Both the position numbers and the translations under genes were made by a program. A DNA stretch of 64,000 nt. Source: Lachnoclostridium sp. Marseille-P6806 (lineage in GTDB: Bacteria > Bacillota > Clostridia > Lachnospirales > Lachnospiraceae). The DNA is taken from the NCBI RefSeq assembly GCF_900625025.1, contig NZ_LR130575.1, positions 62,001 to 126,000 of the forward strand, read 5' to 3'. Below, one piece after another: positions 29,501-36,667 of this stretch. The notes below the pieces were generated by a model. It ran no database searches and had not been told where the DNA came from. It saw only the letters and a list, made by a program, of their open reading frames with translations. How positions within the stretch are numbered: position 1 is the stretch's first letter; every line of letters starts with the position of its first letter.

Positions 29501-31408
29501 CAGGTCGTGGAGAGCCGGCTGGAGAGAGAGCTGACCTCGATCATTAAGAATGGCTACTCGGTCATGTACATCATTGCGCAGAAGCTGGTGTGGAAGTCCA
29601 ACGAGGACGGGTATCTTGTGGGCTCCCGCGGCTCGGTCGGATCTTCCTTTGTGGCGACGATGGCGGGCATCACGGAGGTCAATCCGCTTGCGCCCCATTA
29701 TCTCTGTCCGAATCCGGAGTGCAAATGCTCGGACTTTGATTCGCCGATTGTGAAAGAGTACGAGCTCCGCACCGGGATCGATCTGCCGGAGAAGATGTGT
29801 CCGAAATGCGGGACGAAGATGCAGGGCATCGGCTTCGGCATTCCGTTTGAGACCTTTCTTGGCTTCAAGGGGGACAAGGAGCCGGATATCGACCTGAATT
29901 TCTCGGGCGAGTACCAGTCCAAGGCCCACGCCTACACGCGGGTCATTTTCGGAGACAAGCAGACGTTCAAGGCGGGAACCATCGCGACCGTGGCGGACAA
30001 GACGGCCTACGGCTATGTGCGCGGCTTCTTTAAGGATCAGGCGGAGGAGGCAAGGGCGCGGGCGGAGCTCTCGGGCGGCAAATCGAATGAGACGGCGGTG
30101 GAAAAGCGGCAGTGCGAGATGGAGCGGATCGCCGCGGGGCTTGTCGGCGTGCGCCGTTCGACGGGACAGCATCCCGGCGGCATCGTCGTGCTGCCGGTGG
30201 GCGAGGAGATCAACACCTTTACGCCGACGCAGCATCCCGCCAACGACATGACGACGGATATCATCACGACGCATTTTGACTATCATTCCATCGACCACAA
30301 TCTGCTCAAGCTCGATATTCTGGGGCACGACGATCCGACCATGATCCGCATGCTGCAGGATCTGACCGGCGTGGATCCTATGGGAATTCCTCTGAACGAT
30401 CCGGCGGTCATGAGCCTGTTTCAGTCCACGGAGGCGCTCGGCGTGCAGCCGGAGGATATCGGCGGCGTCCGGGTCGGAACACTGGGCATCCCAGAATTCG
30501 GCACGAAGTTTGTCATGGGGATGCTCGAGGCGACGAAGCCGACCACCATGACGGAGCTCGTCAAGATATCCGGCCTTTCTCATGGGACGGACGTCTATCT
30601 GGGCAATGCGGAGCTTCATATTTCGCAGGGGGACTGCACGCTTCTCACCTGCATCGGCTGCCGCGACGATATCATGTCCTATCTGATTGCGCAGGGGCTC
30701 GACAATTCCATGTCCTTTAAGATCATGGAGAACGTCCGGAAAGGAAAGGTGGCAAAGGGCGGCTGCAAGGAGTGGCCGGCATGGAAGAAAGAGATGCGGG
30801 ACAAGGGCGTGCCGGACTGGTACATCGATTCCTGCCAGAAGATCAAATATATGTTCCCGAAAGGCCATGCGGCGGCCTACGTCTGCATGGCGCTCCGGAT
30901 CGCGTGGTTCAAGGTGTATGATCCGTTGGCCTATTACTGCGCCTATTTCAGCATCCGCGCGACGGATTTTGACTATGAGATCATGGCGCAGGGCAGGAAT
31001 CACCTGCTCGCGGTGATGGAGGATTATGAGCGGCGCCGGGACACTCTGACGGCCAAGGAGCAGGCGACCGTGGAGGATATGAAGCTGGTGCAGGAGTTCT
31101 ATGCCCGGGGCTTTGAGTTTCTGCCGATCGACCTTGCGCAGGTGCAGAGCCGGATCTTCCAGATCATAGACGGAAAGCTCATGCCGTCCCTCAGAAGCAT
31201 CGGCGGCATGGGTGAAAAGGCGGCGGACGCCGTAGTGGAGGCGGTGGCGGCAGGGCCCTTTACCTCCAAGAACGATTTCCGCAGCCGGACCAAGGTCTCA
31301 CAGACCAATATCGACCAGCTTTCCGCGCTGGGTATTCTGAAAAATCTTCCCGAGACGGATCAGATCAGTCTCTTTGATCTGATGGGCGGGGGCTTTGCGT
31401 CGCTTTGA
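26552..31408 (+). CDS. polC: DNA polymerase III alpha subunit, Gram-positive type
   Basis: PolC is the replicative polymerase of low-G+C Gram-positive bacteria. The 1618-residue protein has an N-terminal domain and then an OB fold (about 305-400). The PHP domain follows ('VELHCHTKMSDMDG', near 409), then a 3'-5' proofreading exonuclease ('VFDIETTGLS', near 520). The polymerase core has a four-Cys zinc motif near 1050 and catalytic aspartates in 'PDIDLNFSGEYQ' near 1111. Two low-complexity inserts stand out: an Arg/Gly/Ala/Ser-rich stretch of about 100 residues at 190-290, and about 40 residues inside the exonuclease domain. KGDE codon context and GGAG support the start. The last 44 bases overlap the convergent araC-type gene. 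Confidence 0.97.
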   Translation: MAKPFFEVFPRMQVTKELHDMFSETGVEKLATNREHTRYKLTVRSEHLIHRKYISSMEQALVRQVFTQPGTEVYIRDLYTLSSQFGPESLMRAYRDSLAFEFGLRSRVAASLFREAEIRYPEENVIRIDLEDSCFARDHAGRMQEFLERVFGERCGIPAQFEFCYHRAPEKKLIHEAPEWKPMTEEALRAASAGAARSGAERETAGEPSGGRSEQTRQGAVQERAAARAAAGESRGGEAPGSGGRGTVPPRREKSAPGGRGGRFRREDRGGFGGGYRRSEDPSCLYGRDIDPETPVIPISDIIGEIGEVTIRGRIMNAESRDIRNNKSIVKFSVTDFTDSIWCKLFLGTEYVEEFLRAVKPGAFVKVQGMTQNDSYDHEVVMGSLRGVQSIPSFLVKRKDSSEAKRVELHCHTKMSDMDGVSECRDLVKQAYEWGMPAIAVTDHGNVQAFPDAGHLRAELLDAENRRRREEGLPPMDTQKFFKVIYGLECYLVDDLKPVAELGSRENAGTRLDSCTYTVFDIETTGLSADRDRIIQIGGYRVELFREEPEAAQSSGAVGTEQGKESWKDGEAAGAGAPAGKITGRIAGGFSELIDPEIPIPYLIQKLTQIDDNMVIGRDTIDKVLPRFLKFAEGTVLVGHNVAFDCGFLRAKCREQGLPFDFTWTDTMGMARAELPGHNNYRLETVARELGVVLDQHHRGDADALCTAEIFLKLLPLLERDGAVTFGVLNKLNESNADVVSHLKYFHCIILAKNVTGRTNLYRLVSESHLKYFARRPRIPKSLLVKYREGLILGSACAMGELMSAMIDSRSEQELAGIADFYDYLEIQPIANNRFLIEARNRNGEKRYPEFNTDEDLRNLNRRIVELGERLGKPVCATCDVHFKDPQDEIYRSILQRAIGISEEEPAPLYLRTTDEMLEEFAYLGPKKCEEVVVTNTRRIADMIDVISPVRPDKCPPVILRSDELLREICYRKAHEMYGDPLPQVVESRLERELTSIIKNGYSVMYIIAQKLVWKSNEDGYLVGSRGSVGSSFVATMAGITEVNPLAPHYLCPNPECKCSDFDSPIVKEYELRTGIDLPEKMCPKCGTKMQGIGFGIPFETFLGFKGDKEPDIDLNFSGEYQSKAHAYTRVIFGDKQTFKAGTIATVADKTAYGYVRGFFKDQAEEARARAELSGGKSNETAVEKRQCEMERIAAGLVGVRRSTGQHPGGIVVLPVGEEINTFTPTQHPANDMTTDIITTHFDYHSIDHNLLKLDILGHDDPTMIRMLQDLTGVDPMGIPLNDPAVMSLFQSTEALGVQPEDIGGVRVGTLGIPEFGTKFVMGMLEATKPTTMTELVKISGLSHGTDVYLGNAELHISQGDCTLLTCIGCRDDIMSYLIAQGLDNSMSFKIMENVRKGKVAKGGCKEWPAWKKEMRDKGVPDWYIDSCQKIKYMFPKGHAAAYVCMALRIAWFKVYDPLAYYCAYFSIRATDFDYEIMAQGRNHLLAVMEDYERRRDTLTAKEQATVEDMKLVQEFYARGFEFLPIDLAQVQSRIFQIIDGKLMPSLRSIGGMGEKAADAVVEAVAAGPFTSKNDFRSRTKVSQTNIDQLSALGILKNLPETDQISLFDLMGGGFASL

Positions 31409-32606
31409 CGGAGCGGGCGGCGCTCATGCGGAAGCTGCGGGGCGTCGTTCCGTATTTTTTCTTAAAGACATTCTGAAAATAGGCCTGCGTGGAAAAGCAC
31501 AGGTACTCGCTGATTTCACTGATGGTTTTATCCGTGTAGCGGAGGAGGCTCCGCGCCTCCTCGAGCTTCCGCCGCATGATGTAGGAGCTGATGTTAAAGC
31601 CCAGCTCCCGCTTGAATTTTTTGGAGAGGGTGCTCCGGTTCATATGGAGCGCCGCGGCGGTCTGCTCCACGGACAGCGGCTGATTGATGTGGTTGGAAAT
31701 GTACTGGATGCACCGGAATATTTCCTGCGACATGCCCTGCGGAATTTTGGATTCCGCGACCCGTCTTGTAAAATCGCAGACAGCAGACTGATTGAGCATC
31801 TGCACGGCGTCTGCGTCCGTCATTTTTTCCATTTCCTGAATGTAGGTGTCCGACAGCTGGTATGCAGTCTCGATATCAAGTCCCCCGGCGATGGCGTGTC
31901 TTGTATACATCGTGATGGAGGCGACAAAAATATTCTTGGTCTGCCTCACATAGTCCGGACCGACGGAGCCCTCCCGGAGAGGAGGAATGGCTTTGAGAAA
32001 ACTGTCGAGGCCCGCCACGTCTCCGGCCTCCACCAGCCCGTAGTATTCCTGTTCGAAGTAGAAGGTGTCGTGATAGTTTTCGTTCTCCTTTCTTTCCATC
32101 AGCGTATCGGAGTGGACTTTCCCGATTTCCTCGGCGTCCTTTGCCTTTGTCGGCTTGTAGATATCCATCACGCTCCGAAGCTCGCCGCTCAGCTGGTAAT
32201 GAATCATCGACAGAATACTTAAAAACTGGTGCAGCGAAAACGTGGGAGTTCTCTCGAAAAAAGCCTGCGCCTGCAGCTTCATGTCCGGATTGAGGCCGTA
32301 GGAGTCCGTGATGTTCCCGATCATTGCGGGCGTCAGGGGAAAGAGGGAGACCGGTCCGATTACGACATCCTCTCCGCAGTCCTCGTTTCTCACGATGCCG
32401 AGGTACAGCAGCTCATCGACGGCAAAATAGTCGAAGAGGAGGCCCTCCATGGCGGCCGCGTTCCGATAGGATGAAAGAGCGCCGTCCGGAAAGGACCACC
32501 CGGGCAGCGTGAATACGAGCTCCTGCCCGCGGAAATAATGGACAGGCATAAAGGTCGCATTATATAAGAGGGTCAAAAAATCAGCCGTTGCCGCGGTTCT
32601 TTTCAT
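31365..32606 (-). CDS. AraC-family transcriptional regulator
   Basis: This 413-residue regulator has an N-terminal sensing region without a recognised fold. The C-terminal AraC DNA-binding domain (about 295-395) has two helix-turn-helix units: 'LSVEQTAAALHMNRSTLSKKFKREL' and 'ISEISEYLCFSTQAYFQNVFKKKYG', ending 'TPRSFR'. It is divergent from the symporter-GH3-GH78 genes and most likely activates them in response to a plant glycoside (inference). Its C-terminal tail is encoded in the antisense of the end of polC. Confidence 0.9.
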   Translation of the reverse strand: MKRTAATADFLTLLYNATFMPVHYFRGQELVFTLPGWSFPDGALSSYRNAAAMEGLLFDYFAVDELLYLGIVRNEDCGEDVVIGPVSLFPLTPAMIGNITDSYGLNPDMKLQAQAFFERTPTFSLHQFLSILSMIHYQLSGELRSVMDIYKPTKAKDAEEIGKVHSDTLMERKENENYHDTFYFEQEYYGLVEAGDVAGLDSFLKAIPPLREGSVGPDYVRQTKNIFVASITMYTRHAIAGGLDIETAYQLSDTYIQEMEKMTDADAVQMLNQSAVCDFTRRVAESKIPQGMSQEIFRCIQYISNHINQPLSVEQTAAALHMNRSTLSKKFKRELGFNISSYIMRRKLEEARSLLRYTDKTISEISEYLCFSTQAYFQNVFKKKYGTTPRSFRMSAARSVKATQSPRPSDQRD

Positions 32607-32628
32607 CGTCAGTTCCCCGAAAGTCTCT

Positions 32629-32658
32629 TTGTTACAATATATTTCACACAGCTACAAT
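32629..32658 (+). promoter_or_regulatory. probable promoter of the glycoside operon
   Basis: TTGTTA (32629-32634) and TACAAT (32653-32658) are separated by 18 bases. The same stretch holds two TACAATA copies about 20 bases apart (32633 and 32653), a spacing that fits an AraC-type direct-repeat operator. Confidence 0.4.
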
Positions 32659-32770
32659 AATCCTATCCGCCGGAATGCTACACTGTCAATATCAGAGAGG
32701 CTGTATTTCATGGGAAGCCCCATGAACTATGACAGCGGAGCAAAGCAATTGCGGATAAGGAGAAAGAGCG

Positions 32771-34195
32771 ATGGCGGGGAAACCACTCGGAACAGACAAA
32801 TTCGGCGTTCAGAAAGTGATGCGGAAGAGAGACTATCTCGCGGATTCGCTGGGACAGTTTGCGCTGAACTCCATGTCGGGCCTTGTAGGCCAGCTTACAT
32901 ATTTTTATACGGATAAGGTCGGCATGGCGGCGGGAGCCGTCGCCACGGTGTTCTTTCTCTGCAAGATCATCGATGCCTTTACCGACATCATCATGGGACA
33001 TATCGTGGATCATACGGCGCCGGGCAGGGAGAAGTACAGGCCGTGGCTTCTCAGGATGTCCGTTCCTGCGGCTGTGATTCTGGTCATGCTGTTCACGGTT
33101 CCGTCCGGCTTTTCCGCTCCCGCGAAAATCGCCTATATGTTTATCACGAATATCCTGCTGACCGCCGTCGTCTATACGGCGATCTGCATTCCCTATGCCT
33201 CGCTCATGGTTGTGCGGACGAACAGTCAGGAGGAGAGAGGCAACATGGGAATCTGGCGTGCGGCGGCCGGCTATGTGTCGGGCATGATCATTGCGATCGC
33301 CATTATTCCGGTCACAAACGCGCTCGGAGGGAATCAGTCCGCGTGGATTAAATTTGGCGTCGGCTTTGCGCTTCTGGTTCTGCTCACACTTCTGATCTGC
33401 TATCTGCGGGCCAAGGAGCAGGCTGTTGAAACCGGCTCGGACGCGGCTCCGGAGACCGAAGAGGAGGAAGAGAGCGTTCCGTTCGGGCAGGCGATTGCCA
33501 ATCTGTTCCGCAATAAATACTGGGTGATGATTCTGGTCATGGGGGTTCTGTCCAACGTGTCATACGGGATCAGCGGGTCCTCGGGCACATTCTACTGCAA
33601 GCTGATTTACGGCGACGACAACCTTGTGGGGATCCTCGGCGCCGTCGGCCTGATTCCGACCCTGCTCGGCTTCATTGCCGTCGGCCCCATGGTAAAAAAG
33701 CTGGGCGTCACAAAGACGCTCAAGATTTCTTTCTTCATCGGGACAGCGGCGACAGCCGTCCGCATTATCAACCCGACGCACTTCTGGTACAACACGGTCA
33801 TGGGCTGTTTTGCCAGCTTTGCCAATATTCCCATGATGTGTCTCCTCGGCGTTATGGCAGCCATGGCGATTGATTACAACGAGTATAAATATGACAGGAG
33901 AATGGTGGGCACCAGTCAGGCGGCAAGCGGCTTCGGCGGCAAAATCGGTTCGGGCATCGGCGCCTCGCTGGTCGGATGGTGCCTCGGCTTCGCGGATTAT
34001 GACGGCTTATCAGAAATCGTGACGCCGGCGGTGCGGCAGGCGGTGTACACGTTTGGCATTTATATTCCGCTTGTGCTCTTTGTCATCATGCTTGCGCTCA
34101 CTCTGCGCTTTGATCTGGAGGCGAAGCTCCCTGCCATGCGGGAGGAAATTGCAGTAAGAAAACAGCAGCGGAGGCCGGAAAATGGAACAGTATGA
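32771..34195 (+). CDS. GPH-family sugar:cation symporter
   Basis: This 474-residue protein has about twelve membrane helices and belongs to the glycoside-pentoside-hexuronide family, the MelB/XynB type. The signature near the N-terminus is 'IDAFTDIIMGHIVDHTAPGREKYRPWLLR', and the second half has 'AMAIDYNEYKYDRRMVGTSQAASGFGGKIGSGIG'. It would import a glycoside with Na+ or H+ for the two cytoplasmic glycosidases downstream. Its end overlaps the GH3 gene by 14 bases. Confidence 0.93.
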   Translation: MAGKPLGTDKFGVQKVMRKRDYLADSLGQFALNSMSGLVGQLTYFYTDKVGMAAGAVATVFFLCKIIDAFTDIIMGHIVDHTAPGREKYRPWLLRMSVPAAVILVMLFTVPSGFSAPAKIAYMFITNILLTAVVYTAICIPYASLMVVRTNSQEERGNMGIWRAAAGYVSGMIIAIAIIPVTNALGGNQSAWIKFGVGFALLVLLTLLICYLRAKEQAVETGSDAAPETEEEEESVPFGQAIANLFRNKYWVMILVMGVLSNVSYGISGSSGTFYCKLIYGDDNLVGILGAVGLIPTLLGFIAVGPMVKKLGVTKTLKISFFIGTAATAVRIINPTHFWYNTVMGCFASFANIPMMCLLGVMAAMAIDYNEYKYDRRMVGTSQAASGFGGKIGSGIGASLVGWCLGFADYDGLSEIVTPAVRQAVYTFGIYIPLVLFVIMLALTLRFDLEAKLPAMREEIAVRKQQRRPENGTV

Positions 34196-36626
34196 GAGGG
34201 ATCACCTTGCACTGGTGACGGACAACGCGGCGGAGTGCACCGTGTTGCTCCGCGCAAACGGAGCTTTTCCGCTGGAAAAGCCGGGAAAGCTGGCGGCGTT
34301 CGGCTCCGGCCTGCGCTATACCGTAAAGGGAGGCACGGGCTCCGGCGAGGTAAATTCGCGCTTTCAGTACAGCATAGAGCAGAGCCTTGAGCGCGAGGGC
34401 TTTGAGATCACGACGAAGAGCTGGCTCGACGGCTATGACCGGGTGAGGAGTCTTTCGAAGAAAGCGTTTTTCCGGGAGCTCAAAGCGGAAGCCAGAAGAA
34501 AGCATGAGAACGTATATCTGTACGCCATGGGAAAGGAGATGAAGGAGCCAGACCATGAGCTGCCGCTGGAAAAGTCCGGGGATGCGGCGATCTATGTGCT
34601 GAGCCGCAATTCCGGAGAGGGGAGTGACAGAGAGGCGACGGAGGGCGACGTCATGCTCTCGGCGTCTGAGCTCCGGGATATTTTGGCGCTTCAGAGGATG
34701 TATGAGCGCTTCATGCTCGTGCTCAACGTGGGCGGCGTGGTGGATCTCTCGCCGCTTGACGGGGTGGAGAACATTCTGCTGCTCTCACAGCTCGGCGTGG
34801 ACAGCGGAAAGGTGCTCGCGGACATTCTTACAGGCAGGCAGAATCCCTCCGGAAAGCTGACGACGACATGGGCGGCGTGGGAGGAATACAGCCGGGAGGG
34901 GACGTTCGGCGACTGGAATGAAACCAGATATAACGAGGGCATTTATGTAGGCTATCGTTATTTTGACACATTCCGGAAAAAAGCCCTGTTTCCTTTCGGC
35001 TACGGCCTTTCCTACACCAGCTTTGCAAGCAGGGTATGCTCCGCGGAGGCAGCGGCAGATACCGTCACTCTCAGGATCCGTGTGAAGAACACGGGGACAC
35101 GTGCGGGCAAGGAGGTCATTCAGAGCTATGTGTCGCCTCCGTGGAGGAAGCTGGACAAGGCGTATCAGGAGCTCACGGGTTATGCCAAAACCGCCCTGCT
35201 GGCTCCGGGCGCGGAGGAAGAGCTGGTCATCCGCTTTGCGCTGTCCGATTTTGCGTCCTATGACGAAGAGGGAGCCGCATACATTCTCGAGGCCGGGGAC
35301 TACATCGTCCGGGTGGGGAACAGCTCTGTCTCGACGGAGATTGCAGCCGTGATTACTCTCGATGAAACGGCGGTCGTGTTAAAGACAAGAAACTGCCTCG
35401 GTACGCCGGATTTTACGGATATCAGACCGAAGAGGCCGCGGCCGGCGGCGGAAACAGCGGAGAAAATCCCTGCGGAGGCGGTCAGGCTGTCCCTCCGTGC
35501 GGTCGATATCAAGACGGCGGAGGCTGTTTATGACGCTCCGTATGAAGTCGATGAGCGCGTAAAAGCCCTTTCGGATGAGGAGCTTGCCTGTCTTCAGATC
35601 GGCAGCTTTGATCCGGACGCCAGAAGATTCAGCGTCATCGGCAACGGGGCGCTCCATGTCGCGGGCGCGGGAGGAGAGACGACCTCGCAGCTTGCAGGCA
35701 GAGGAATCTCACCTCTTGTCATGGCGGACGGTCCTGCCGGCGTGCGGGTGGCGAGGCAGTATTATGAGGACGAAAAGGGCGCCCACGACGCTTCCGGCGG
35801 CGGCATGATTCCGGAGAGCATGCTGGGGCTGATGAATCCCTTTGTGAAATTCATTGCAAAAAAAATATGCGGCTCTTCCAAGCCGCCGAAGAATGCCGTC
35901 ATCAAAGAACATGCAGCCACCATGATTCCGATCGGAACAGCGATTGCGCAGAGCTTTAACACAGAGCTTGCCAGAGCCTTTGGCGATCTGGTCGGACGCG
36001 AAATGGAGATGATGGGCATTCACCTCTGGCTTGCCCCGGCGCTCAACATCCACAGAAGCATCCTGTGCGGAAGAAACTTTGAGTACTACTCGGAGGATCC
36101 GCTGGTCTCGGGGCTTACCGCAGCGGCTGTCACGGAGGGGGTGCAGGCGCACAAGGGGTGCGGGACCACCATCAAACACTGCGCCGCGAATAATGCCGAG
36201 ACGAACCGCTACTGCAACAACAGTCAGGTCAGCGAGCGCGCCATGAGGGAAATCTACCTCAGGGGTTTCGGCATCTGCATCAGAAAATCGCAGCCCGCGG
36301 CGGTCATGACAAGCTACAACCTGCTGAACGGGACGCATACTTCGGAGCACAGGGGCCTTATCGGGGATATCCTGAGGAGCGAATTCGGCTTCCGGGGCAT
36401 CGTCATGACGGATTGGGTCATCGCGATGATGACGAGCGCTGCATCCGTTCACAGAAACGCGCTCTCCGACAGGGTCTCGGCCGCCGGAGGCGATCTCTTT
36501 ATGCCGGGGAGCAGGCAGGATTACAGGAATGTAATGCAGGCGTTAAAGGATGGCAGGCTCACGAGAGAACAGCTCGAAATCAACGCGACAAGGGTACTGC
36601 GGGCCGTGGACCGGCTTGCCCGGTAA
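34182..36626 (+). CDS. glycoside hydrolase family 3 with swapped domain order
   Basis: GH3 enzymes are retaining exo-glycosidases, commonly beta-glucosidases. In this 814-residue protein the C-terminal (alpha/beta) GH3 domain comes first (residues 1-250, 'LLSQLGVDSGKVLADILTGRQNPSGKL'). A fibronectin-III-like domain (about 280-390) follows. The TIM barrel with the nucleophile D744 ('GFRGIVMTDW') is last. Similar swapped enzymes are known from Ruminococcus albus and Butyrivibrio fibrisolvens. No signal peptide is seen, so it acts in the cytoplasm. Substrate specificity is not proven. Confidence 0.92.
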   Translation: MEQYERDHLALVTDNAAECTVLLRANGAFPLEKPGKLAAFGSGLRYTVKGGTGSGEVNSRFQYSIEQSLEREGFEITTKSWLDGYDRVRSLSKKAFFRELKAEARRKHENVYLYAMGKEMKEPDHELPLEKSGDAAIYVLSRNSGEGSDREATEGDVMLSASELRDILALQRMYERFMLVLNVGGVVDLSPLDGVENILLLSQLGVDSGKVLADILTGRQNPSGKLTTTWAAWEEYSREGTFGDWNETRYNEGIYVGYRYFDTFRKKALFPFGYGLSYTSFASRVCSAEAAADTVTLRIRVKNTGTRAGKEVIQSYVSPPWRKLDKAYQELTGYAKTALLAPGAEEELVIRFALSDFASYDEEGAAYILEAGDYIVRVGNSSVSTEIAAVITLDETAVVLKTRNCLGTPDFTDIRPKRPRPAAETAEKIPAEAVRLSLRAVDIKTAEAVYDAPYEVDERVKALSDEELACLQIGSFDPDARRFSVIGNGALHVAGAGGETTSQLAGRGISPLVMADGPAGVRVARQYYEDEKGAHDASGGGMIPESMLGLMNPFVKFIAKKICGSSKPPKNAVIKEHAATMIPIGTAIAQSFNTELARAFGDLVGREMEMMGIHLWLAPALNIHRSILCGRNFEYYSEDPLVSGLTAAAVTEGVQAHKGCGTTIKHCAANNAETNRYCNNSQVSERAMREIYLRGFGICIRKSQPAAVMTSYNLLNGTHTSEHRGLIGDILRSEFGFRGIVMTDWVIAMMTSAASVHRNALSDRVSAAGGDLFMPGSRQDYRNVMQALKDGRLTREQLEINATRVLRAVDRLAR

Positions 36627-36667
36627 GGGAAAAGGAAAACGCCGCCGGCTTCGGGGAGGAGCGAATC

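Noticed and set aside
29393-31003. Minus-strand open frame of about 536 codons inside polC.
   Set aside because: Antisense shadow of a conserved polymerase, with no ribosome site and composition typical of complement frames.
32629-32916. Open frame of 95 codons in the regulator-symporter spacer.
   Set aside because: It overlaps the symporter start in another frame, contains the likely promoter and has no ribosome site.
36413-36667. N-terminal extension of the GH78 protein into the GH3 gene.
   Set aside because: The GGGGAGGAG site and family-like N-terminus are at 36668. The extension is an alternate frame of GH3.
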